Assembly (NCBI GenBank): GCA_903845125.1
Contig: CAIMWS010000055.1
Coordinates: 1-35,970 of the forward strand
Direction of reading: 5' to 3'
Source: an uncultured Verrucomicrobiota bacterium
GTDB taxonomy: Bacteria > Verrucomicrobiota > Verrucomicrobiia > Limisphaerales > UBA1319
DNA length: 35,970 bases
The position numbers were made by a program, and so were the translations under genes. Shown here in pieces: positions 17,650 through 25,852 of this stretch (position 1 is its first letter; the number at the start of each line of letters is the position of its first letter). The notes beneath the pieces were generated by a model. It did not search any database, was not told the origin of the DNA, and saw only the letters and a program-made list of their open reading frames with translations.

Positions 17650-17815
17650 GGCCTGCCTCCCTGCCGTACGAGGCTGGACTGTGCCCAATTTCACGCTGAG
17701 GTGATAAACGAGACCAAGACACCCCGGGCGGCAATCCCGTAGAATGTCCGCCGACGCCGGGTGGCAATTCAGAGTTGCCGGCCGGCCGCCACGGACGAAA
17801 GCGAAGCGACAGACT
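17650..17815 (+). repeat. Duplicated upstream region, copy B (matches 12383-12540)
   Basis: This is the 5' flank of the intact L-serine dehydratase gene, with the same ordered blocks as copy A, including TTTCACGCT, ACCAAGAC, CCCCGGGCGGCAATCCCGT and AGAATGTCCGCC. The hairpin-prone TTGCCGGCCGGC replaces TTGCCGTTCGGCA of copy A. It fills nearly all the space between the URO-D stop (17638) and the dehydratase ATG (17816), so the dehydratase promoter and leader must lie within it. Confidence 0.75.
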
Positions 17816-19462
17816 ATGGTCGTCAGTATCTTCAACGATGTAATTGGCCCCGTGATGCGCGGGCCGTCGAGCTCCCATTGCGCCGCGGCGCTGCGCATCG
17901 GGCGCCTCGCCCGCGACCTCATGGACGGTCAGTTCAACGAGGTGCTGGTCGAGTATGACCGCCATGGCTCCCTGCCCACCACCCACGAATCGCAAGGTTC
18001 GGACATGGGGCTCTTCGGCGGGTTGATGGGCTGGGACGCCGCCGATGAACGGCTGCCTGGTTCGCCGCAGATCCTGCGCGACCAGGGCGTGCAAATCCGC
18101 ATCGAGACGGTGGACACCGGGGATCCGCATCCGAACACTTATCGCCTCACCTTGCGCCACGGGCCGGAGCGTCACTTTATGCGCGCGATCTCCACCGGCG
18201 GCGGCATGATGGAGGTGCTTGACGTGGACGGTTTCACGGTTTCCATGTTTGGCGACTGCTTTGAGACTCTGTTGTGGGTGCCCAGTGACGGCCATAAACT
18301 GGCGCAAGAACTCGCGGCGCTCGTGGCTGCCGAGGCCATCCTGGTGCATGAAGCCGCCGGCGGCGGACAACTGGTGGAGGTGAAGGCGGGCGCGTTTGTG
18401 AGCGGGTCGGTGATCGCCAGGCTGGACGGGGCTTTTGCGATTCGCGCGGTCAAACGATTGTCCCCGGTATTACCGGTTCTCTCCCGCCAATCCACGGGCG
18501 TGCCTTTCACGACCTGCGCGGAAATGCTGCGCCATGACCAGGGGCGAAACACGCCGCTATGGAAGCTGGCGGCGGAATATGAAATGGCGAGGGGCAATTT
18601 AACCGAAGCCGAGGTTATGGCGAGGATGACCGAGATCGTCCGCATCCTGCGCCGGTCCATCGCCCAAGGTATCGCGGGCACGCAGTACGACGACCGTTTG
18701 CTCGGCCATCAATGTGGCCAGTTCAACCATTTGATGAAAGCGGGCCGGCTGCTGGATGGCGGCGCCTTGAACCGCATCATCCTTTACGTCACGGCGCTGA
18801 TGGAGGTGAAGAGTTCCATGGGCATCATCGTGGCCGCGCCGACGGCCGGCGCCTGCGCGGCGCTGCCCGGCGCGGTGGTCGCGATGGCGGAAGCGATGGG
18901 GCGGGGCGAGGAGGACATGGCGAAGGCGATGCTGGCCAGCGGGCTCATCGGCGTTTTCATCGCCACGCGCTGGACTTTTGCGGCGGAGGTGGGCGGCTGC
19001 CAGGCCGAGTGCGGTTCGGCGGCCTGCATGGCGGCCGCGGCGCTGGCTGGCCTGGCCAACGGCACCCTGGCCCAGTCCGTCGCGGCTGCTTCGATGGCGC
19101 TGCAGAGCATGCTGGGGCTGATTTGCGATCCCATTGCCAGCCGCGTGGAAGCCCCCTGCCTGGGCAAGAACGTGATGGCGGCGGGCAACGCCCTGGCCTG
19201 TGCCAACATGGCGCTGGCCGGCTACGATCCGGTCATTCCGCTGGATGAAGTCATCGAAACCGCCCGGCGCGTGGCCGGCCAGATGCCGCGGGAGTTGCGT
19301 TGCACGGCCCTGGGCGGGCTGTCAATCACCCCCGCCTCACAGACCATGGAGCAGCGGCTGGCGGCCCGGAAAGTGGCTGCCTGCGGCAGCCCGTGCGCCG
19401 CGGGCGGGCGGGCCTCAAGTGATCGCTCGATCCCAACCGAAACCGCCCACCGGGCAACATGA
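17816..19462 (+). CDS. sdaA: L-serine dehydratase, iron-sulfur-dependent, single-chain
   Basis: The 548-residue protein deaminates L-serine to pyruvate and ammonia in the cytoplasm. The beta domain comes first (VIGPVMRGPSSSH, 9-21; SHGS-type loop GSLPTTH; GGLMGWD), followed by the [4Fe-4S] alpha domain (SMGIIVAAPTAGACAALPG, EVGGCQAECGSAACMAA, GLICDPI, VEAPCLGKN, LGGLSITP). C395, C437 and C448 have the 42/11 spacing I recall for the cluster ligands of the Legionella enzyme. The C-terminal tail after SITPASQTMEQ is Ala/Arg-rich and atypical. I chose the ATG at 17816 because the family starts with this strand; the open frame from 17744 lies in the duplicated leader. How serine use relates to the surrounding sugar genes is unclear. 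Confidence 0.92.
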   Translation: MVVSIFNDVIGPVMRGPSSSHCAAALRIGRLARDLMDGQFNEVLVEYDRHGSLPTTHESQGSDMGLFGGLMGWDAADERLPGSPQILRDQGVQIRIETVDTGDPHPNTYRLTLRHGPERHFMRAISTGGGMMEVLDVDGFTVSMFGDCFETLLWVPSDGHKLAQELAALVAAEAILVHEAAGGGQLVEVKAGAFVSGSVIARLDGAFAIRAVKRLSPVLPVLSRQSTGVPFTTCAEMLRHDQGRNTPLWKLAAEYEMARGNLTEAEVMARMTEIVRILRRSIAQGIAGTQYDDRLLGHQCGQFNHLMKAGRLLDGGALNRIILYVTALMEVKSSMGIIVAAPTAGACAALPGAVVAMAEAMGRGEEDMAKAMLASGLIGVFIATRWTFAAEVGGCQAECGSAACMAAAALAGLANGTLAQSVAAASMALQSMLGLICDPIASRVEAPCLGKNVMAAGNALACANMALAGYDPVIPLDEVIETARRVAGQMPRELRCTALGGLSITPASQTMEQRLAARKVAACGSPCAAGGRASSDRSIPTETAHRAT

Positions 19463-19642
19463 AACTCGACCGTCACCGAATGCCTCGCAGCGCGCGGGAT
19501 GGCGCCCTCCTTTGGGTGCCGGACCGGCCATTCCAACGGGTGCGAAGGGCCTGGCATGATGGCGGACAGGGAACCCCTGGAGAGGCGCGACCCTTGGCCT
19601 GTCCTCCCGTGGACTTATTTTCCCGTAGATCTCCACTCCCAA

Positions 19643-22009
19643 ATGAAATCCATTATGACTGACGCATCAACCACCCCGGACAAAGCCATTTCGCGCCGTC
19701 ACTTCCTGCTCTCCACCTGCTTGGCGACGACCGCTATGGGCCTGAAACCGCTGACCGGCAGGGGAGCGCCGGCGCCCGCGCCCGCGGCGGGAAAATTGTG
19801 CTTGTGGTCTGACCGGCCGGCGAAAACGTGGATGACGGAAGCCCTGCCCATCGGCAATGGACCCATGGGGGCGATGCTCTTTGGCGGCACCGAAGTCGAG
19901 CGGATCCAGTTCAATGAGATCAGTCTCTGGTCTGGAACTCGCATGGCCGTCGAGGGCCTCGGTGACGAGGGTCAGGATTTGGGCGCTTATCAGGCTTTCG
20001 GCGACATCCTCCTTCATCTCGGCCATGACTTCGCCCAGGTGACCCATTACCGGCAGGAGCTCGACCTCGACCGCGCCGTTCACCAGGTATCCTACGAATA
20101 CCAAGGGGTGCGCTATCACCGCACGGCCTTCGCCAGCCATCCTGCCGGGGTCATCGTGATTCAGCTCACCGCCAGCCAGCCCGGCGCCTGCACTGGCCGC
20201 GTTCAGCTGGCCGACATGCACCGGGCGCGGATAACCGCCGCGGGCAACCGGCTCAGCGCGGTGGGCAAACTGGAGAACGGTTTTGAATATGAAGCCCAAT
20301 TGCTCGTCCTGAAAAAGAGCGGCGCCCTCGCGCTGAACACGGACGCGGCCTTGGCGAAAAACCCGTGGAACATTGCCGTGCCTGCCACCAGCCTGGTTTT
20401 CGATCGCTGCGACAGCGTGACCCTGATCCTCGGGGCGGGCACGAACTTTCTCCAGGATCACACCCGGCAGTGGCTGGGTGCGCATCCCCACGCGGCCGTC
20501 ACGCAGCGGGTGGATTCCGCCGCCCGGCAGAGCGTGGCGAAGCTGCAGGCGCGGCATGTGAAAGATTATCAATCCCTTTTCCGCCGGTTTTCCCTGGAGG
20601 TGGGAACCACCGCGCCGGACCGGCTGGCCAGGACCACCCTGGCGCGGTTGGAGGACTACGCAAAAAACCAGGCGGCCGATCCGGATCTCGAAGCCTTGTT
20701 CTGCCAGTTTGGACGGTATTTGCTGATCAGTTGCTCGCGCCCCGGATCCTTGCCCGCGAATCTTCAAGGGGTATGGAACGACAGCAACGAACCTGAATGG
20801 GCGGGTGACTACCACTCGAACATCAACCTCGAGATGAACTACTGGCCGGCCGAGCCGGCCAACCTCGCCGAATGCCACCGGCCGTTCATCGGCTACGTCA
20901 CCAGCATCCGCGAGGTCAGCGCGAAGAATACGCGGCGAAACTACGGCCAGGTCCGGGGTTGGACCGTCCAGACGATGAACAACGCCTGCGGCGTTTCGTA
21001 TTGGAAATGGAACCCGCCCGGCAGCGCCTGGTATGCCCAGCATCTGTGGGAGCATTTCGCCTTTGGCCGCGACCAGGCCTATCTCCGCCAGACCGCCTAT
21101 CCCGTGCTCAAGGAAGTCTGCCAGTTCTGGGAGGACCACCTGAAACGGCGGCCGGACGGCACCCTGGTCACCCCGGATGGCTGGTCCCCCGAGCACGGCC
21201 CCGCTGAAGAAGGCGTGACTTACGATCAGGAGATCATTTACGACTTGTTCACCAACACGATTGAGGCCGCCGATGTGCTGGGCGATGACCCGGAATTCCG
21301 CGCCCGCATCGCCGGCCTGCGGGACAAGCTGCTGAAGCCGAAGATCGGGCGCTGGGGGCAATTGCAGGAGTGGGAAGCCGACAAGGATAATCCCAAGGAT
21401 GATCATCGCCATGTCTCCCATCTGTTCGCCTTGTATCCCGGCCGCCAGATCTCCCGGGCGGGCACGCCCGCACTGGCGGAAGCCGCCCGGATTTCCTTGC
21501 AAGCCCGCGGCGATAAAAGCACCGGCTGGAGCCGCGCCTGGAAGATCAATTTCTGGGCGAGGCTGTGGGACGGCGACCACGCCTACTCCATGCTGCGGAG
21601 CCTGTTGAACGTGGTCCGCGAGACGAAAACCATCTATGGCGAGAGCGGTGGCGGCGTCTATCCGAACCTGTTCGATTCCCATCCGCCGTTCCAGATTGAT
21701 GGCAATTTCGGGGCGACCGCCGGCTACTGCGAGATGCTGTTGCAAAGCCACGCGGGCCGGATCCATCTGCTGCCTGCGCTGCCCAAGGCGTGGCCGGCCG
21801 GGAAGGTGGCCGGCCTTTGCGCACGGGGCGGATTCGAGGTGGATATGCGTTGGGACGAAGGCCGTTTGACCCAGGCCGTGATCCATTCCAAGTCCGGCCT
21901 GCCCTGCCAGGTTGTTTGTGGTGACCGGAGCTGGGAATTGAAAACCGCCGCCGGCCGGTCCTATCCCCTCGCGCTCGCAGAAAAGGTCAATCCGCGCAGT
22001 GTTAGATAA
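19643..22009 (+). CDS. GH95 alpha-L-fucosidase / alpha-L-galactosidase
   Basis: The 788-residue protein starts with a twin-arginine-like export signal ([17 protein letters not shown]), followed by the GH95 N-terminal beta domain ([39 protein letters not shown]) and the (alpha/alpha)6 catalytic domain. Conserved active-site blocks are present: [18 protein letters not shown] (N393 and N395), [11 protein letters not shown] (E517) and [12 protein letters not shown] (D686), equivalent to the Asn/Asn/Glu/Asp set known from the Bifidobacterium enzyme. GH95 enzymes invert terminal alpha-1,2-L-fucose or alpha-L-galactose. I chose ATG 19643 over the open frame from 19499 because the signal peptide follows it directly; ATG 19655 is possible. 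It is 35 bases before the DUF6288 gene, so the two form an operon. Confidence 0.93.
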   Translation: MKSIMTDASTTPDKAISRRHFLLSTCLATTAMGLKPLTGRGAPAPAPAAGKLCLWSDRPAKTWMTEALPIGNGPMGAMLFGGTEVERIQFNEISLWSGTRMAVEGLGDEGQDLGAYQAFGDILLHLGHDFAQVTHYRQELDLDRAVHQVSYEYQGVRYHRTAFASHPAGVIVIQLTASQPGACTGRVQLADMHRARITAAGNRLSAVGKLENGFEYEAQLLVLKKSGALALNTDAALAKNPWNIAVPATSLVFDRCDSVTLILGAGTNFLQDHTRQWLGAHPHAAVTQRVDSAARQSVAKLQARHVKDYQSLFRRFSLEVGTTAPDRLARTTLARLEDYAKNQAADPDLEALFCQFGRYLLISCSRPGSLPANLQGVWNDSNEPEWAGDYHSNINLEMNYWPAEPANLAECHRPFIGYVTSIREVSAKNTRRNYGQVRGWTVQTMNNACGVSYWKWNPPGSAWYAQHLWEHFAFGRDQAYLRQTAYPVLKEVCQFWEDHLKRRPDGTLVTPDGWSPEHGPAEEGVTYDQEIIYDLFTNTIEAADVLGDDPEFRARIAGLRDKLLKPKIGRWGQLQEWEADKDNPKDDHRHVSHLFALYPGRQISRAGTPALAEAARISLQARGDKSTGWSRAWKINFWARLWDGDHAYSMLRSLLNVVRETKTIYGESGGGVYPNLFDSHPPFQIDGNFGATAGYCEMLLQSHAGRIHLLPALPKAWPAGKVAGLCARGGFEVDMRWDEGRLTQAVIHSKSGLPCQVVCGDRSWELKTAAGRSYPLALAEKVNPRSVR

Positions 22010-22044
22010 ATGGCACGCCGGACGAAAGACGCATCAGTTCAACC

Positions 22045-24531
22045 GTGAAACAAAAAATGATAAACAGGACTGTTGGATTAACCATCATGGTGTCGGCCGT
22101 GCTGCTGGGCCTTCCGGGCCGCGTGGTTGGAGGGGCACCGGGCCGGGTGTCCGGGCCGCCGGACCTCACCCAGGGCGGGAAACCGGACAATAATCACCGC
22201 TGGACGCTGGGCGCCACCGGCGCGCGTGGCTGGGTATGGAGCCGGTATGTGGCGGGCGGCAGTGAAAACACCGATGCCCGGCAAATCCTGGTCACCGAGG
22301 TGGCCAAGGGTTCCCCCGCCGATGGCGTGCTGCAGAACGGCGACGTGGTCACCGGTCTCAACGGCCAGGCCTTCGGCGGCAACGCGCGCCTCCTGTTTGC
22401 GCAGGCGGTCACCGAAGCCGAGACGGAAGCCCGCGGCGGGGTGCTGAAACTGGTCCGCTGGCGCGCCGGAAAGACGGAGCACGTCCAATTGAAGCTGCAA
22501 GTGCTCGGAACCTACGCGCCGACGGCGCCCTACGGTTGCGCCAAGTCCAGGCGGATCTTTGAGCAAGGCTGTGAGGCCATTGCCAGGCGGGGCTTCAAGG
22601 ACCAACAGGGCAACCTGCAAGTCAGTATCGAAAACGACCTGAACGCCCTGGCGCTGCTGGCGCTGCTCGCGGCGGGCCGCGAGGATTACCGCCCGCTCGT
22701 GGCCCAATATGCGTTGAAGGTTGCCGGGTGCCAGCCGCGGCACGATGGCCTGCCATCGTGGGAATACGGTTATAACACACTTTTCCTGGCGGAGTATGCG
22801 CTGGCCACCAAGGACCCGGCGGTGATGGCCGGCTTGCGGCGCTTGTCGCTGGAGATCGCCCGCGGCGCGAGCCTTGTCGGAACGTGGGGCCATGGATTCA
22901 TACGGCCCAACGGCATTCTGGGCGGCTACGGTTGCATGAATCAAACCGGGATCCCGCTGACACTGGCCATGGTGCTCGCCCGCGAGGCCGGCGTGCAGGA
23001 CCCCGACCTGGACAGCACGATCGCCAAGGCCAGCGCTTTCCTCCGGCAGTGGGTCAACCAGGGGGCGATTCCCTACGGGGATCACGAGCCGTGGCCATGG
23101 CATGATGACAACGGCAAGTGTTCCGGCGCCGCCGTGATCTTTGACCTGCTCGGCGACCGTGAGGCCGCCGCCTTCTACTCCCGCATGGGCACCGCGGCCT
23201 ACGCGGAGCGGGAAAGCGGCCACACCGGGAACTTCTTCAACCTCCTCTGGGCGCTGCCGGGCGTGTCCCGCTGCGGACCGGCCGCCACGGCGGCGTATTT
23301 CAAGGAGACTGCCTGGTATTACGACCTGGCGCGCGGCTGGGACGGACGCTGTGAATATGTAGGCTTCCCGGGCGAGGACTCCTTCAACGGGTGGGACTGC
23401 ACCGGCACTTACCTGCTGGGCTACGCCCTGCCGCTCCAGAGCCTCTATCTCACGGGCCGCAAGCCGGGCGCGGCCCCGGTGCTCCCGCCCGATGCGGTGG
23501 CCGAGACCATTGCCGCCGGCCGCGACTTCACCTTCCAGAAGACGGAGCGCAAGGACTGGTATGCGCAGCGGAAGACCGAAGCGTTGCTGGCCGGGCTCTC
23601 CAGTTGGTCGCCGGCGGTTCGCCTGCGTTCGTCGCAGGCGCTGAGCCAGCGTGAAGGAGATTTCCTGCCCCAAATCCTCGCCCTGCTCAACAGCACGAAC
23701 CGGAACAGCCGTTACGGCGCCTGTGTGGCGCTGGCCAGACTCGGCCCCAAGGCCGATCCCGCGGCCCCGCAGGTGCGCGCGTTGCTCAACGACCAGGATC
23801 CCTGGATGAGGATGCTGGCCGCCCGGACTTTGGCCTTTATGGGGCCGGAAGTTCGCGCGGCAGCGGTTCCCGATTTGCTCGGCGCGGCCTTGATCCAGGA
23901 TCCCGCGGACCGCCGCCAGCGCCTGGTGGGCGAGGTGGCCAAAGCCTTGTTTGCGCCCATGCCCGGAACCAGCGAGCCAACCCCCATCCTGTCAAAATCC
24001 CTGGACGGCGTAGACCGGACCTTGCTCCATGCGGCGCTCAAAGCGGTGCTCGCCAACGAAGACGGTCTCATCCGCGGCTTGGCCCCGGGGATCTACCCGT
24101 TGCTTTCAGCGGAGGATGCCCGGGCGCTTCTGCCCGAGATTGCAGCCGCGACTCGCAAGAATGCGCCCAGCGGGGAGATGTTCCGTTATGGCGTCCGCTG
24201 GTCGGGATTGGCTCTGCTGGCGCGGTTCAGGATTCGCGAGGGGATGGAGCTCTGTGTGGACCTGTTGAACGAGTTCGAATGGGGCCGCGACCCGGGCCAA
24301 TGCATCCAGCCCCTGAAGAAGTATGGCGGGGCCGCCAAAGGGATGATACCCCGGCTCCGGGAGACCATCCTCGCGACGCGCAAGGCCATTCAAGCCGAGC
24401 CGTGGAACGCGAAGTCTTGGAACAAGGATATCCTGGCCATTGAAAAGCTGATCCAGGAAATTGAAGCCGACCAGAACCCGGTGCCCGTGCAGAGCATTGA
24501 GGAATTTATTGGAAAGAAAGGACAACCATGA
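22045..24531 (+). CDS. DUF6288-type secreted protein with PDZ-like and HEAT-like regions
   Basis: The 828-residue product has a signal peptide (about 1-31), then DLTQGGKPDNNHRWTLGATG and ARGWVW, the usual opening of DUF6288 proteins. A PDZ-like domain follows (about 70-155; ILVTEVAKGSPADGVLQNGD, VVTGLNGQAF), then an alpha/alpha-barrel-like helical region (about 170-480; HDGLPSWEYGYNTLFLAEYA, GYGCMNQTGIPLTLAM) and HEAT-like repeats (about 530-660). The function is unknown. The family often lies beside polysaccharide hydrolases and SGNH esterases, as here. The start is GTG at 22045, with an in-frame ATG at 22057. It overlaps the next gene by ATGA, so the two are translationally coupled. Confidence 0.85.
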   Translation: MKQKMINRTVGLTIMVSAVLLGLPGRVVGGAPGRVSGPPDLTQGGKPDNNHRWTLGATGARGWVWSRYVAGGSENTDARQILVTEVAKGSPADGVLQNGDVVTGLNGQAFGGNARLLFAQAVTEAETEARGGVLKLVRWRAGKTEHVQLKLQVLGTYAPTAPYGCAKSRRIFEQGCEAIARRGFKDQQGNLQVSIENDLNALALLALLAAGREDYRPLVAQYALKVAGCQPRHDGLPSWEYGYNTLFLAEYALATKDPAVMAGLRRLSLEIARGASLVGTWGHGFIRPNGILGGYGCMNQTGIPLTLAMVLAREAGVQDPDLDSTIAKASAFLRQWVNQGAIPYGDHEPWPWHDDNGKCSGAAVIFDLLGDREAAAFYSRMGTAAYAERESGHTGNFFNLLWALPGVSRCGPAATAAYFKETAWYYDLARGWDGRCEYVGFPGEDSFNGWDCTGTYLLGYALPLQSLYLTGRKPGAAPVLPPDAVAETIAAGRDFTFQKTERKDWYAQRKTEALLAGLSSWSPAVRLRSSQALSQREGDFLPQILALLNSTNRNSRYGACVALARLGPKADPAAPQVRALLNDQDPWMRMLAARTLAFMGPEVRAAAVPDLLGAALIQDPADRRQRLVGEVAKALFAPMPGTSEPTPILSKSLDGVDRTLLHAALKAVLANEDGLIRGLAPGIYPLLSAEDARALLPEIAAATRKNAPSGEMFRYGVRWSGLALLARFRIREGMELCVDLLNEFEWGRDPGQCIQPLKKYGGAAKGMIPRLRETILATRKAIQAEPWNAKSWNKDILAIEKLIQEIEADQNPVPVQSIEEFIGKKGQP

Positions 24532-25739
24532 AAATAATTAATACCAAAACAACCCGTGCAATAGTTGGCGCAGTGGTGGCCATGTCGTGGGCAATGAGTG
24601 CGGTGATGGCCCAGCCGGCGGAGGCGGGCCAGCCGCGGCCAGAGTTCAAGGGGCCGGTGAAAGTTTTCATTCTCGCCGGGCAGTCGAACATGGAAGGGCA
24701 TGGCGGTGTGAAAACGCTCGACCGGCTGGCTGAGCACCCGACTCACGGGTTTTTGTTGAAGAAGATCAAGCAGGACGACGGCTCCTTCGTTGTCCGGGAT
24801 GATGTGTTTGTCTCCTACCAGAAAGCGGACGAGAGAATCAAACGCCCGCTCTCGGTTGGCATGGGCGCCTGGGGGGCGGATTGGTTCGGGCCGGAGCTGA
24901 TGTTCGGCATCGGGATGGGCGATCACTTTAAGGAGCCGGTCCTGCTGATCAAGACCTGCTGGGGCGGGCACAGCCTGTATGGGAATTTCCGGCCGCCCAG
25001 CGCCGGCCAAGCGGCTTATGAGACCGGTTACAAGCCGGAGGAGATCGGTGCGTCCTATCACAAAATGGTGAAAGAGGTGCGGGAGTGCCTGGCCAATCTG
25101 GACACCGATTTCCCCCAGCTCAAGGGGCTCCAGACCGAACTCTGCGGATTCGTCTGGTTCCAGGGCTGGAACGACATGTGTCAGCCCGGCGATAAGATCC
25201 GGCAGCAGGTGTATGATGAATATTGCCCGAATTTTGTCCACCTGGTCCAGGATCTGCGCGCGGAGTTCAAAGTGCCGAACCTGCCGGTAGTCCTGGGCGA
25301 ACTCGGTGTGGGCGGCGAAAAAGTCGACCAGAATATGGCCGCGTTCAGGGCCGGCCAGGCGAGGATCGCCACGTGTCCGGAATTGAAGGGCACGGTTGGA
25401 TATGTGCGCACGGCCCCCTTCTGGTATCCTGAACTGGATGATTTGCCCCGGAAAATGGAATCTGAAGAATATCGGGTGCGAAAGGCCGTGGCGGCCCGGC
25501 TAAAAGAGCAGCTAAAAGACCAGCCGGAAAGCAAGGAACCCAAGAAAATGGAAAAGCTCACCCGGGAAGCCGGTGACAAAGCCCTGATCGATGATGCCGC
25601 GTACCAGAAAGCCAAAAAGGAATCCGACCGGCACGTGTGCAACTGGTATTGCCATTATCAGGGAAGCGCCCGGGTATACTGCATGGTGGGTTACAGCCTG
25701 GCCGAGGCCATGAAGCCGTTGTTGACGCCCAAGCCGTAA
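24528..25739 (+). CDS. SGNH esterase, sialate O-acetylesterase-like (SASA)
   Basis: The 403-residue exported protein (signal peptide about 1-28, ending MAQPAEA) carries the SGNH block VFILAGQSNMEGHGG, with nucleophile Ser53. Later blocks are LLIKTCWGGHSLYGNFRPPS, FVWFQGWNDM (about 208-217) and NWYCHYQGSARVYCMVGYSL with the probable catalytic His. The family removes acetyl esters from sugars such as sialic acid, xylan or pectin. The exact substrate is unknown; deacetylation of plant polysaccharide fits the neighbours. A Lys/Glu-rich charged stretch (about 325-360) precedes the C-terminal block. The ATG overlaps the DUF6288 stop (ATGA) and is preceded by AAGGA, a good Shine-Dalgarno site. Confidence 0.9.
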   Translation: MKIINTKTTRAIVGAVVAMSWAMSAVMAQPAEAGQPRPEFKGPVKVFILAGQSNMEGHGGVKTLDRLAEHPTHGFLLKKIKQDDGSFVVRDDVFVSYQKADERIKRPLSVGMGAWGADWFGPELMFGIGMGDHFKEPVLLIKTCWGGHSLYGNFRPPSAGQAAYETGYKPEEIGASYHKMVKEVRECLANLDTDFPQLKGLQTELCGFVWFQGWNDMCQPGDKIRQQVYDEYCPNFVHLVQDLRAEFKVPNLPVVLGELGVGGEKVDQNMAAFRAGQARIATCPELKGTVGYVRTAPFWYPELDDLPRKMESEEYRVRKAVAARLKEQLKDQPESKEPKKMEKLTREAGDKALIDDAAYQKAKKESDRHVCNWYCHYQGSARVYCMVGYSLAEAMKPLLTPKP

Positions 25740-25852
25740 CCATTCAGCACATTCGTCTGGTGACCGGGCCCTAAAGACCATATGCACGCTGTCCATGCCA
25801 GCCGCTGTGGAGATAACCGCTGGGCGATGGCCGCCCTTCTGAAAATCACCCC

